From Manis javanica (taxonomy: Eukaryota; Chordata; Mammalia; Pholidota; Manidae), in assembly GCF_040802235.1 (NCBI RefSeq), contig NC_133163.1, positions 65,886,001 through 65,950,000 of the forward strand: DNA of 64,000 nt, given 5' to 3'. Each line of letters starts with the position of its first letter. Positions within the stretch are counted from its first letter, which is position 1. Of this stretch, positions 10,341 through 22,240 are shown piece after piece. The translations under genes were made by a program, and so were the position numbers. The notes under the pieces are model-generated. The model searched no databases. It had not been told where the DNA came from and worked only from the letters and a program-made list of their open reading frames with translations.

Positions 10341-10734
10341 GTATGTGTGCATATGTATGTGTGTCTCAAACAATTACTTCTTGGAGTTTAACAGAATTCA
10401 TGTTTTTCAGACTGCTTTTAAACAGGTGAATCAAACAGGACTACTTCTGTTTGAGCCAACGATATTAAAAGACTATCTGAGATTACATTCCTGTCTGAGG
10501 TAGTAGTTCCTGATAGAGTCTAGTGCTTAGAACTAAGCTCTCCTAAGTGTTTAATTTTCTTCTTACTTCTTCAGACTTTCTTCCAAACCAGGATATGCAC
10601 TTTACACCATGTTAATATTATATAAACTAATGAAATCTTAAAGAGCCCACCTTTGTGCCATTTACATGAGAAATGTCTAAAGTTTGAGGTAAAGTTTCAA
10701 CATAATGGTTAAAAGTAAGGATTAAACAAAGGAC

Positions 10735-12535
10735 ACTATCAGCAGAACAAGAAGACAACCTACAGTATGGGAGAATATATTCATCAATGACTCATCTGAT
10801 AAAGGATTAAGGTAGAAAAAAATGTATATCAAGAACTCTTATGCCTCAACACCCAAAAACCAAATAACCCTTTTAAAAAAAATGGGCAGAGGACCCGAAC
10901 AGACACTTCTTCAAAGAAGAAATACATTGTGGAAAGCAGTATGGAGGTTCCTCAAAAAAATAAAAATAGAAATACCATTTGACTAAGGAATTCCACTCCT
11001 AGGAATTTACCCTAAGAATGCAGCAGCCCAGTTTGAAAAAGATATATGCACCCTTATGTTTATTGCAGCACTATTTACAATAGCAAGGAAATGGAAGCAA
11101 CCTAAGTGTCCATCAGTAGATGAATGGATAAAGAAGATGTGGTACATATACACAATGGAATGTTATTCAGCCATAAGAAGAAAACAAATCTTACCATTTG
11201 CAACAATATGGATGGAGCTAGAGGGTATTATGCTCAGTGAAATAAGCCAGGCAGAGAAAGACAAGTACCAAATGATTTCACTCATCTGTGGAGTATAAAA
11301 ACAAAGAAAAAACTGAAAGAACAAAACAGCAGCAGACTCATAAAACCCAAGAATGGACTAATAGTTACCAAAGGGAAAGGGACTGGGGAACATGAGTGGG
11401 AGGGGAGGGATAAGGGGAATAAGGGGCATTATGATCAGCACACATAATGTAGGGGGGCAGTATAGCACAGAGAAGACAAGCAGTGATTCTATAGCATCTT
11501 ACTACACTGATGGACAGTGAATGTAATGGGGTATGTGGAGGGGACTTGATAATGGGGGAAATCCAGTAACCACAATGTTGCTCATGTGATTGTATATTAA
11601 TGATACCAAAATTTTAAAAAAAGAATACAAATGGCTAACAGGCACATGAAAAGATGCTGCACATGAGTAATCAGGGAAATGCAAATCAAAACCACAATGA
11701 AATATCACCTCACAGCAGGTAGAATGGCCACTATCCAAAAGACAAGAAATAACAAATGTTGGCAAGGATATGGAGAAAAGGGAACCTTACTACACTGTTG
11801 GTGGGAATGTAGATTGGTACAAGTGCTGTAGAAAGCAGTATGGAGGTTCCTTAAAAAACTCAAACTAGAAATACCATACAGTCCAGTAATTCCTCTTCTA
11901 GGAATTTATCTGAAGAAAACAAAATCCCTGATTTGAAAAGATATATTCAGCCCTGCATTTATTGCTGCATTATTTACAATAGCCAAGATATGGGAGCAAC
12001 CAAAGTGTCCATCTTTAATGAATGGATAAAGAAGAGGTGGTATATATACACAATAGAATATTGCTCCACCATAAAAAGAAAAGAAATCCTGCCATTTGCA
12101 GCAACATGGATGGATCTAGAGGGTATTATGCTCAGTGAAATAGCCAGGTAGAAAAAGACAAATATCATATGATTTCACTTATTTGTGGAGTATAAAAACA
12201 AAGCAAAACAAAATGAACAGAACAGCAGTAGACTCATGGACACTGAGAAGTCACTAGAGGTTACCAAGGGAGAGGGGTTTTTGAACAGGTGGGGAATGGA
12301 GATTGAGGGGAATAAAGAGGCTCAAAAATTTGCAATCACAATATAAGTTAGTCACAAGGATGGTAGTACAACATGGAGAATATAGTCAATGATTTTGTAA
12401 CATCTTACTACATTGACAGATAGTAACTGCACTAGAGTGGTAAGGATTTAATAATATAGGTAACCATTGAACCACTGTGATTCATATATCAATGATTATA
12501 TATCAATGATAATTCAATTAAATAAAGTTTTAAAT
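10735..12535 (+). mobile_element. Older truncated LINE-1 (ORF2 end + 3'UTR) with a nested younger L1
   Basis: The outer element runs from 10735 to about 10925 and resumes at about 11628, through ORF2 C-terminal sequence (11650-12160) and a 3'UTR to 12535 (ATTCAATTAAATAAAG end). ORF2 landmarks include ATGGGCAGAGGACCCGAACA, GGTGGGAATGTAGATTGG and GCAACATGGATGGATCTAGA. Stops and indels break the frame. The gap at 10926-11627 is filled by a second, less diverged L1 3' end. Confidence 0.8.
10926..11627 (+). mobile_element. Young 5'-truncated LINE-1 nested in the older one
   Basis: Starts abruptly in the ORF2 C-terminal region (ATTGTGGAAAGCAGTATGG), includes an open ORF2 end at 11056-11298 (80 codons, ending ICGV), then a G-rich 3'UTR and GATTGTATATTAATGATACC plus an A-rich tail. 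A short duplicated GAA-TAC motif flanks it (about 10918 and 11620), consistent with target-primed insertion. The 3' end matches the family of L1-A and L1-B. Confidence 0.75.
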
Positions 12536-12791
12536 CACAAAAGTTTGCCCCTTAATTAAAAATACAGTTCCTCATTCTGAAAATGATTTATTGTTATCTT
12601 TTATTAAGATAAACTTTCTATTTTGAAATATACAATATTATTTTGCAATGTAAATGTATTTTCATTTTTCTATTAGTAAAAATAATATGCCCTCATGATT
12701 TAAACTTTAATGAAAACACTGATGCAGTTTAAATTTTTAGAATTTTAGTACTAGAATAAAGACTTGTAAATGAAAAAAAAAAGAATTAAAA

Positions 12792-12803
12792 GAAGACATA
12801 TCC
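12792..12803. repeat. Target-site duplication of L1-A, left copy
   Basis: GAAGACATATCC here pairs with AAGGCATATCC at about 19368-19378 (one mismatch), bracketing the full-length L1. Confidence 0.65.
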
Positions 12804-12813
12804 GAGGTGGAGC

Positions 12814-12823
12814 CAAGATGGCG
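12814..12823 (+). promoter_or_regulatory. YY1-like site at the L1-A 5' end
   Basis: CAAGATGGCG lies about 10 bases from the element start. Mammalian L1 5'UTRs are known to use a YY1 site at this position to set the transcription start. In L1-B the matching place reads GAAGATGGTG, a weakened core. Confidence 0.55.
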
Positions 12824-13433
12824 CCATGAGTAGTTCGGTGGAAATCTCCTCCCAAAAACATATATATTTATGAAAATACAATAAATACAACTACTCCTAA
12901 AAGACACCAGTGGATACAGTACAACAGCCAGGTTACATCTACATCTGCAAGAACTCAACATCACATGAGGAGGGTATGATACGAGCCACGGCCTGGTGGG
13001 ACCCCACCCCAGAACCCAGTGGGAAGAAAGGAGTTGGAATGGGGAGGGAGTGAAAGCTCAGGACTGCTCAACAATCAGCTCTAGAAATCCACACCCAGAG
13101 TGCAGACACACGGTGCACGGGGAGCTGGATATTAGAGAAACAGAAAAGCAAAACCTGCAGGCAGGTCCCCGCAACCAGTGCCCCTGAGAAAAAAGAAAAG
13201 TGAGTGCTTTTTGCAAGTCTTAAAGACTCAGGGACCCAACAACTGGATGAACTCATCCTGGCACACTTAGCCAGCAGCTAGGAATCTCAGGGAACTTTAG
13301 GCACTCTAACCTCCTGGGCAGCAGTGCAGCTCTGAAGCCCCTCATGGCAATAAGCAGCCGGCAAGTCATTCCCCCAACTGGCATGGACCCCAACACAGCG
13401 GCCCAGTAGTGGGAGAGCAGCAGCATGCGCTGG

Positions 13434-13827
13434 GGGCGGTGGTGCCAGAGGGGACCGAGAGCAGACTGCGCATGCCAGCTGTGCCAGAGGGGACCGGGAG
13501 CAGCCCATACAAGCCCACCGCGGTGGCAACCGAGCGGCCTGGGAACAGCCTGCGTGCGCCGGCAGCTGCAGCAGCAGAGGGGCCTGGAAGAGGCTGGCGC
13601 GACCCCACAGCAGCAGTGACTGAATGCCCGGGGGTGGACTGCGCATGCAGGCGGCTGTGGCACCACAGGGGCCCAGGAGAGGCCCACATGCACCTGCAGC
13701 AGCGCCAAAGGGGCCCAAGTGCGGCCCATATGCGCTGGCAGCGGCAGCACCAGAGGGGCCCAGGAGTGGCCCGCGGGAGTTGGCGACAGCAGTGGAGGAG
13801 CAGCCCAGGAGCAGCTATGGCCCCAGC
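13434..13827 (+). repeat. GC-rich tandem array in the L1-A 5'UTR (~9 units, alternating about 42 and 45 bp)
   Basis: Units built around GCAGC..CAGAGGGGCC..GGAG..GCCC..ATGC..C start near 13442, 13481, 13523, 13568, 13610, 13654, 13696, 13741 and 13783. Spacings from 13481 on are 42, 45, 42, 44, 42, 45 and 42, suggesting an ~87 bp dimer. The array is CpG-rich in an AT-rich window. Because unit lengths are near multiples of three, long chance frames run through it on both strands (for example 13253-14077 minus and 13409-14002 plus). L1-B has a shorter version at 32955-33176. Confidence 0.75.
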
Positions 13828-14142
13828 AGCCACCTGGAATCTTAGACCAACACCAGCCACCCAGGCTAGACCCAAAGGCCACTGCTGGCACACAGCTGCC
13901 CAGAAGGGGTGCCACTTTCATGGGGGAATGCACCCAGTGTGCCTGCCACTCCCTGCAGGGCTCTGTGCTGCTCTGACAGAGACCCCTCCCACAGCAGCTT
14001 AGGGGATTAACCTGGTGGCTGCTCCAGGAGGGAGGGTAACTGACACAGGCAGTGGAGAACAGCAAGGCATCCAGCAAGCAGGAAAGGACTTTCTTCTCCC
14101 AGCTGACAAACCCGCTACAAGCCTACAGCCACTGCAATCACC

Positions 14143-14997
14143 ATGAAAAGGCAGAAGAATTTAGTCCAGTCCAAAATAGTCCAGACAACTGCTGAGAGAG
14201 GATCTGCAGAGATAGACCTAACCAGACTCCCTGAAAAAGAATTCAAAATAAAAATCATAAACATGCTGACGGATCTTCAGAGAAGTATGCAAGAGCTAAA
14301 GGAGCAAGTACAGAGGGAGAATACCGAAATAAAACAACCTCTGGAACAACTTAAAAGCAGAATGGATGGGATGCAAGGGGCCATTAATGGAATAGAAACC
14401 AGAGAACAGGAATGCATAGAAGCTGATGCAGAGAGAGATAAAAGGATCTCCAGGAATGAAACAATATTAAGGGAACTGTGTGACCAATCCAAAAGGAACA
14501 ATATCTGTATTATAGGGGTACTAGAAGAAGAAGAAGAGAGAGAAAAAGGGGTAAGAAGTGTCTTTGAAGAAATAATTGCTGAAAACTTCCCCAAACTGGA
14601 AGAGGAAATAATTGATCAGACCACGGAAGTACACAGAAATCTCAAAAGAAGGGACCCAAGGAGGACAACACCAAGACACATAATAATTAAAATGGCAAAG
14701 ATCAAGGACAAGGACAGAATATTAAAGGCAGCCAGAGAGAGAAAAAAGGTCACCTACTAAGGAAAACCCTTCGGGCTATCATCAGACTTCTCAACAGAAA
14801 CCTTACAGGCCAGAAGAGAATGGCATGATATATTTAATGCAATGAAACAGAAGGGAATTGAACCAAGGATACTGAATCCAGAACGATTATCATTTAAATA
14901 TGAAGGAGGGATTAAACAATTCCCAGACAAGCAAAAGTTGAGGGAATTTGCCTCCCACAAACCACCTCTACAGGGTATTTTAAAGGGACTGCTCTAG
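14143..14997 (+). pseudogene. L1-A ORF1 (RNA-binding chaperone), single premature stop
   Basis: ORF1p normally coats L1 RNA as a trimer in the cytoplasmic ribonucleoprotein. The frame opens MKRQKNLVQSK. It has a coiled-coil region (about residues 45-110, rich in K/E/Q with heptad leucines and isoleucines), then the RRM-like region with NETILRELCDQSKRNN and IIGVLEEEE, then the start of the C-terminal domain. A TAA at 14758-14760 ends it at 205 codons. Beyond it the same frame stays open to TAG at 14995-14997, giving the usual overall length of about 284 residues. The stop replaces an expected lysine codon and removes the basic C-terminal domain needed for RNA binding. The same stop is in L1-B. 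Confidence 0.85.
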
Positions 14998-15188
14998 ATG
15001 GGAGCACTCCTAAAAAGAGCACAGAACAAAACACCCAACATATGAAGAATGGAGGAGGAGAAATAAAAAGGGAGAGAAAAAATAATCAGGGTGCATTTAC
15101 AATAGCTCAATAGGTGAGTTAAGTTAGACAGTAAGGTAGTAAAGAACCTAACCTTGAACCTTTGGTAACCACGAACCTAAAGCCTGCA

Positions 15189-18100
15189 ATGGCAATAAGT
15201 ACATATCTTTCAATAATCACCCTAAATGTAAATGGACTGAATGCACCAATTAAAGGACACAGAATAATAGAACGGATAAAAGAGCAAGACCCATCTATAT
15301 GCTGCTTAAAAGAGTCTCATCTCAAATCCAAAGACATGCACAGATTAAAAGTCAAGGGATGGAAAAAGATATTTTATGCAAACAACAGGGAGAAAAAAGC
15401 AGGTGTTTCAGTACTAGTATGAGACAAAATAGACTTCAAAACAAAGAAAGTAACAAGAGATAAAGAAGGACATTACATAATGATAAAGGGCTCAGCCCAC
15501 AAGAGGATATAACCATTATAAACATATATGCACCCAATACAGCAGCACCAGCATATGTGAAACAAATACTAACAGAGCTAAAGGAAGAAATAGAATGCAA
15601 TGCATTCATTTTAGGAGACTTCAACACACCATTCACTCCAAAGGACAGATCCACCAGACAGGAAATAAGTAAGGACACAGAGGCACTGAACAACACACTG
15701 AAACAGATGGACCTCATAGACATCTATAGAAATCTACATCCAAAAGCAACAGCATACACATTCTTCTCAAGTGCACATGGAACATTCTCCAGAATAGACC
15801 ACATACTAGGCCACAAAAAGAGCCTCAGTAAATTCCAAAAGATTGAAATTCTACCAACCAACTTTTCAGACCACAAAGGTATAAAACTAGAAATAAATCA
15901 TACAAAGAAAACAAAAAGGCTCACAAACACATGGAGGCTTAACAACATGCTCCTAAATAATCAATGGATCAACGACCAAATTAAAATGGAGATCCAGCAA
16001 TATATGGAGACAAATGACAACAACAGCACAAAGCCCCAACTTCTGTGGGACGCAGCAAAAGCAGTCTTAAGAGGAAAGTATATAGCAATCCAGGCATATT
16101 TAAAGAAGGAAGAACAATCCCAAATGAATAGTCTAATATCACAATTATCGATATTGGAAAAAAAAGAACAAATGAGGCCTAAGGTCAGTAGATAGAGGGA
16201 CATAATAAAGATCAGAGAAGAAATAAATAAAATTGAGAAGAATAAAACAACAGAAAAAAATCAGTGAAACCAAGAGCTGGTTCTTTGAGAGAATAAACAA
16301 AATAGATAAGCCTCTAGCCAGACTTATTAAGAGAAAAAGAGAATCAACACACATCAACAGAATCAGAAATGAGAAAGGAAAAATCTCAACGGACCCCACA
16401 GAAATACAAAGAATTATTAGAGACTACTATGAAAACCTATATTCTAACAAGCTGGAAAACCTAGGAGAAATGGACAACTTCCTAGAAAAATACAACCTTC
16501 CAAGACTGCCCCAGAAAGAAACAGAAAATCTAAAGAGACCAATTACCAGCAATGAAATTGAATCAGTAATCAAAAAACTACACAAGAACAAAACCCCCTG
16601 GCCAGATGGATTTACCTCAGAATTTTATCAGACACAAAGAGAAGACATAATACCCATTCTCCTTAAAGTTTTCCAAAAAATAGAAGAGGAGGGAATACTC
16701 CCAAACTCATTCTATGAAGCCAACATCACCCTAATACCAAAACCAGGCAAAGACCCCACCAAAAAAGAAAACTACAGACCAATATCCCTGATGAACAAAG
16801 ATGCAAAAATACTCAACAAATTATTAGCAAACCGAATTCAAAAAAACATCAAAAGGATCATACACTGTGACCAAGTGGGATTCATCCCAGGGATGCAAGG
16901 ATGGTACAATATTCGAAAATCCATCAACATCATCTACCACATCAACAAAAAGAAGGACAAAAACCATATGATCATCTCCATAGATGCTGAAAAACCATTC
17001 GACAAAATTCAACATCCATTCATGATAAAAACTCTCAACAAAATGGGTATAGAGGGCAAGTACCTCAATGTAATAAAGGCCATATATGATAAACCCATAC
17101 CTAACATCATACTGAACAGCGAGAGGCTGAAAACTTTTCCTCTGAGATTGGGAACAAGACAGAGATGCCCACTCTGCCCACTATTATTCAGCATAGTACT
17201 GGAGGTCCTAGCCACAGCAGTTAGACAAAGCAAAGAAATACAAGGAATCCAGATTGGTAAAGAAGAAGTTAAACTGTCACTACTTGCAGATGACATGATA
17301 TTGTACATAAAAACCCTAAAGACTCCACTCCAAAACTACTAGAACTAATATTGGAATACAGCAAAGTTGCAGGATACAAAATTAACACACAGAAATCTGT
17401 GGCTTTCCTATAGACTAACAAAGAACTAATAGAAAGAGAAAACAGGAAAACAATTCCATTCACAATAGCATCAAAAGGAATAAAATACCTAGGAATAAAC
17501 CTAAACAAGGAAGTGAAAGACCAATACCCTGAAAACTACAAGACACTATTAAGAGAAATTAAAGAGGACACTAACAAATGGAAACTCATCCCATGCTCCT
17601 GGCTAGGAAGAATTAATATTGTCAAAATGGCCATCCTGCCCAAAGCAATTTACAGATTCGATGCAATCCCTGTCAAACTACCAACAGCATTCTTCAATGA
17701 ACTGGAACAAATAGTTCAAAAATTCATATGGAACCACCAAAGACCCCAAATAGCCAAAGCAATCCTGAGAAGGAAGAATAAAGTGGGGGGATCTCACTCC
17801 CTGACTTCAAGCTCTACTATAAAGCCACAGTAATCAAGACAATTTGGTACTGGCACAAGAACAGAGCCACAGACCAGTGGAACAGAACAGAGACTCCAAA
17901 CATTAATCCAAACATATATGGTCAACTAATATTCGATAAAGGGGCCATGGTCATACAATGGGGAAATGACAGTCTCTTCACAGATGGTGCTGGCAAAACT
18001 GGACAGCTACATGTAAGAGAATGAAACTGGATCACTGTCTAACCCCATACACAAAAGTAAATTCGAAATGGATCAAAGACCTGAATGTAAGTCATGAAAC

Positions 18101-19010
18101 CATAAAACTCTTAGAAAAAAACATAGGCAAAAAACTCTTAGACATAAATATGAGTGACTTCTTCATGAACATATCTCCCCAGGCAAGGGAAACAAAAGCA
18201 AAAATGAACAAGTGGGACTATATCAAGCTGAAAAGCTTCTGTGCAGCAAAGGACACCATCAATAGAACAAAAAGGTTTCCTATCCTATGGAAGAATATAT
18301 TCATAAATGACAGATCCGATAAAGGGTCATCATGCAAAATATATAAAGAGCTCACACACCTCAACAAACAAAAAGCAAATAATCCAATTAAAAAATGGGC
18401 AGAGGAGCTGAATAGACAGTTCTCTAAAGAAGAAATTAAGATGGCCAACAGACACATGAAAAGATGCTCCACATCGCTTGTCATCAGAGAAATGCAAATT
18501 AAAACCACAATGAGATATCACCTCACACCAGTAAGGATTACCACCATCCAAAAGACAAACAACAACAAATGTTGGCGAGGTTGTGGAGAAAGGGGAACCT
18601 TCCTACACTGTTGGTGGGAATGTAAATTAGTTCAACCATTGTGGAAAGCAGTATGGAGGTTCCTCAAAATACTCAAAATAGAAATACCATTTGTCCTAGG
18701 AATCCCACTTATGGGAAGTTACCCTAAGAGTGCAGCAGCCCAGTTTGAAAAAGACAGAGGCACCCCTATGTTTATCGCTGCACTATTTACAATAGCCAGG
18801 ATATGGAAGAAACCTAAATGTCCATCAGTAGATGAATGGATAAAGAAGATGTAGTACATACACACAATGGAATATTATTCAGCCATAAGAAGAAAACAAA
18901 TCCTACCATTTGCAACAACATGGATGGAGCTAGAGGTTATTATGCTCAGTAAAATAAGCCAGGCAGAGAAAGACAAGTACCAAATGATTTCATTCATATG
19001 TGGAGTATAA
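15189..19010 (+). pseudogene. L1-A ORF2 (endonuclease-reverse transcriptase), broken
   Basis: ORF2p nicks target DNA and reverse-transcribes L1 RNA. The frame begins MAISTYLSIITLNVNGLNAP (endonuclease). It is cut by TGA at 15420 (a serine codon in intact relatives), a 1-base deletion near 15490, a TAG near 16193, a frameshift near 16240, another at about 17335 and a TAG near 17412. The longest open pieces are 15557-16195 (212 codons, endonuclease end), 16233-17342 (369 codons, RT fingers/palm with LADDMILYI) and 18021-18854 (277 codons, C-terminal region with a CX3CX7HX4C motif around CWRGCGERG). Odd replacements occur at conserved sites, for example [11 protein letters not shown] for the usual SGTRQGCPLSP. 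Not functional. Confidence 0.9.
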
Positions 19011-19367
19011 GAACAAAGAAAAACTGAAGGAACAAAACAGCAGCAGAATCACAGAAGCCAGGAATTGACTAATAGTTACCAAAGGGAAAGGGACTGGGGA
19101 GGATGGGTGGGAAGGGAGGGATAAGGGTGGGGAAAAAGAAAGGGGGCATTATAATTAGCATGCATAACATGGGGGGTATGGGGCAGGCTCTACAACACAG
19201 AGAAGACAAGTAGTGATTGTACAGCATCTTACTACACTGATGGGCAGTGTCTGTGAAACCTATTACTGGGGGTCTTGGTGAAGGAGGGAGCCTAGTAAAT
19301 ATAATGCTCTTCATGTAATTGTAGATTAATGATACCAAAAAATATATATATATAATCTAAAAAAAAA
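19011..19367 (+). other. L1-A 3'UTR and tail
   Basis: G-rich 3'UTR (GGGACTGGGGAGGATGGGTG and later GGGG runs) ending ATGTAATTGTAGATTAATGA, followed by a short TA repeat and an A run. This 3' end is shared by all the young L1 copies in the window and by the first module of the composite element. Confidence 0.8.
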
Positions 19368-19384
19368 AAGGCATATCCAGGAAA

Positions 19385-20370
19385 TGCTCACCAAAACAAA
19401 GCATCAGAGCTATGTTAATAATAAATAAACTAAATATTCAGGCTAATAGCATAAACAGAGATAGGAGAGACATTAGGCAATGGTAGTATTAATCCACCAT
19501 GGTAATTTAACGATCATGAACTTTTATGCACCTAACAAAAGAATTTCGAATTATATAAAGAAAAAACTGATAAAAACTTCAGGAGAAATTGACAAAGTCC
19601 ATATATTATGGACGATTTTAGTACTTATCTTAGCAACTGAGAACAAAAAAAAAAACCCAGTAAAGTATTACAGACTGAAGTGCCACAATTTAATAAGCTT
19701 AGTATTATGGACATGCATAGGACATGAATTGTACTCAAGAATTAGAGACTAACATTCTTTCCAAGTGTCTATGGAAAGAAAGTAGATCTCAACTAACTGC
19801 AAAGAAGTTTTATTTAAAAGACTATGATCTCTAAACCATTAAGTTAAATTAGAAACCATGTGAAAACTACAAATCTTGTGTGTATAAATATTAAAAAATA
19901 CTTCCAACACACAGAAATGGAAACATTTCAAAATAAACTGATAAAAACACTATATATCAAAATTTGTAGAATACAGCTAATACGGTACACTCAGGGAAAC
20001 TTATGGCTTTAAGTGCATATTAAAGAAAAGAGAAAAACTAAAAATTAATGATCTAATCAACTAACATGAGAAATTAGAAAAATAGCACAATAAATCCAAA
20101 GAAAGTAGAAGGAAACAATAAAGATAAAAGCAGAAATTAATGAAATTAAAAAAGACAATAGAACTAAGAAAGCAAAAAGTTGATTTTTTTGAAAACACTA
20201 GCTTTGGGCAGGACTAATCAACACAAAAAGAGAAGAGGTATAAATAAGAAATGTTTAGAGTGTGGCGGGGCAGAGGCATTACAGATACAGCAGGAAATAA
20301 AAGGATAATAAAGGAAATATGAACAACTTTGTGTTGATAAATTTGGAAGTTTAGATGAGAGAGAAAAGCT
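19385..20370 (+). repeat. Ancient LINE-1 ORF2 fragment
   Basis: Heavily decayed endonuclease-to-RT sequence: ATGAACTTTTATGCACCTAAC, CATAGGACATGAATTGTACTC, ACTCAGGGAAACTTATGGC and AGCAGAAATTAATGAAATTA blocks in L1 order. No frame is left open. Confidence 0.65.
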
Positions 20371-20934
20371 CAGAAGCATACCAGTTATATAAGATTGATA
20401 TGATTACAAAATGGTATAAATTGGAAATTCACTAAGAATTTTCAGGCTCACACAAAACAGGGTCATCTTTTATATGATCTTCCCAATATTGTCTAGATAT
20501 CTCCTGACCAGAAAAAGGAGGATTGTTTGAGTTCTTCAGTTTCACACTAAGCTTCTGATGGTATAGTGAAATACAAATTAAACATTATTAGAGTGGAATG
20601 GGAAAGGGCTAAACCCCAGCCTCTATCAACTATGGAAGGCAATAAGAGGTATGGGATCATATTAGAGGTCTTAACAAAAGAATACATCCACTGCTCATTT
20701 CAGTCTGTTATTTGTGCAATCTCAGAAATTCAAGTTTCATATGATAACAGCTTTGACTTTGGTGTTAGATTTTTTCCACTTTGTTGAAAACTGGAGCAAG
20801 GTCAGTTTTGCAGGCTTACCTGCCATTTCCTGGTACAGTAAGAACTCATAGCATTATGGACTTCTTCACATGACTGAGTTTCTGCCATTTCTGCCCAATT
20901 AACATATCAAATGACTGAGAAACAGATGAAACTG
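20371..20934. other. Unassigned sequence
   Basis: No gene or repeat recognised. The open frame at 20566-20787 shows no domain. Confidence 0.4.
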
Positions 20935-21090
20935 TTCAAGAACGTGGGCTTTGAAGTCAGAACAAGGATTCAAATCCACCATATAGTTTGTACAGTCTTG
21001 AGAAAATAACATTTAATATATCTGCATCTCAGTTTCCTCATTTGCAAAATAAATTTAGGGTTGTTCTTAGAATTACTAAGCCCTGTACAG
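20935..21090 (+). repeat. MIR SINE, forward orientation
   Basis: GTGGGCTTTGAAGTCAGAAC, AAGGATTCAAATCC and ATCTCAGTTTCCTCATTTGC are well-preserved MIR blocks. Confidence 0.75.
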
Positions 21091-21094
21091 AAAC

Positions 21095-22240
21095 TGTTCA
21101 TGTAGAAATTGTTTCTAGAACATGTTTATTGTAGAGCCTGGAGGTATTTCATATCCCTACCTTCTTCACAGTGTTGGGTGGGATAACATGTTTCTAGTGG
21201 ATATAACATATGAAAGGCATTTCTTCCAGGATTTGTCTTAGGAAGTTCAAAGCATCACATATGTAATAACCCTATTGTTTGCACCAAAAGGTTCAGTTTC
21301 AAGAAATTTTGCATTTTTGACTTACATTTTCCAGGGGGCTAGTTAGCACTTTTTAAAGTCAGGGTTAGTAGTATAAAAGAAAATGTCCTATTTTTGGAAT
21401 GACTGCGAAAGGAGACAACAGGAGACATAGTGGCATCAGCACTCCTTGTTGGTGTCTTGTTCATGTGTATAAATATATGGAGAGAAACTTTTATGGACTT
21501 CCCTTCATTTTACCTTTAAAGATACATTCACTTAGTGGGAAATGTATTTTCTGTCCAAACTATGGACTTCCAATAAATAGCTCATATTTGACAAATTAAT
21601 CTTTGAGTACATATTGCTATCAAGCTATATTTAGAGTCAAGACTTTCTAGGCCTGGAGCTCTCAATGTTGATGTTTTTTATTCTTATATTTTAAATTGTA
21701 GGACCTAACCTATTACTAGGATGTGAAATCTCCTGCTTTGGAGGATTGCAACTATGATTAGTTGGATATAAGCAATAATAAAAAATACATAGAATAGATT
21801 AGAGGGTGTTATATATAATTAGAGAAAGTACTGTTTGGAAAACTTTCGTATATAATGAGTGTGTATGTGTGTATATATACACACACATAATGGATCGTGA
21901 TGTTAGAATTATTTCTCACTCTGTGTCTTGGTCAAAATGAGAATGAAAGCTGTTGCTCCATGTAAACTGGGCCAATGGCAGGGGGTGAGATTCTCTCCAG
22001 TACTAAAATCTGAGAGCCCACAACATACACACATACCCATGCACACAGGAAGCAGTTCCTAGTGTTGAATTTGTTTTGTAAGTCAGTTTTAAGGGACCCT
22101 GAGTGAATCATATGAGACTTAACAAACCAGCTCACAAAATTCTCTTTAAGCTATAATGTACTGTAACTTTAGTACTAAACACCCCAAGAATTGTGTATAA
22201 AAATGTTCCGATGGAAAATACAATCATTTTCAATTTATTA
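21095..22240. other. Unassigned sequence
   Basis: No gene or assigned repeat. It contains the alternating purine-pyrimidine tract at 21864-21889. Confidence 0.4.
21864..21889. repeat. TG/TA/CA palindromic simple repeat
   Basis: A GTGTGTATATATACACAC palindrome, strictly alternating purine and pyrimidine, able to form a cruciform or Z-DNA in principle. Probably a microsatellite. Confidence 0.6.

Larger units (their letters stand above)
12804..19367 (+). mobile_element. Full-length, inactive LINE-1 (L1-A)
   Basis: About 6.56 kb: 5'UTR 12804-14142, ORF1 14143-14997, inter-ORF spacer, ORF2 15189-19010, 3'UTR 19011-19340 and an AT/A-rich tail, with a target-site duplication. Length and order are those of a complete mammalian L1. 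ORF1 has one premature stop, and ORF2 has several stops and frameshifts, so it cannot encode active proteins. Much of ORF2 is nearly identical to L1-B (32315-38710), while the 5' third is clearly diverged. Confidence 0.9.

Noticed and set aside
13253..14077. Long open frames on both strands (up to 274 codons) in GC-rich sequence
   Set aside because: They run through the 42/45 bp tandem array of the L1-A 5'UTR. Unit lengths near multiples of three and low stop-codon density in GC-rich DNA keep several frames open at once. No domain or initiation context.
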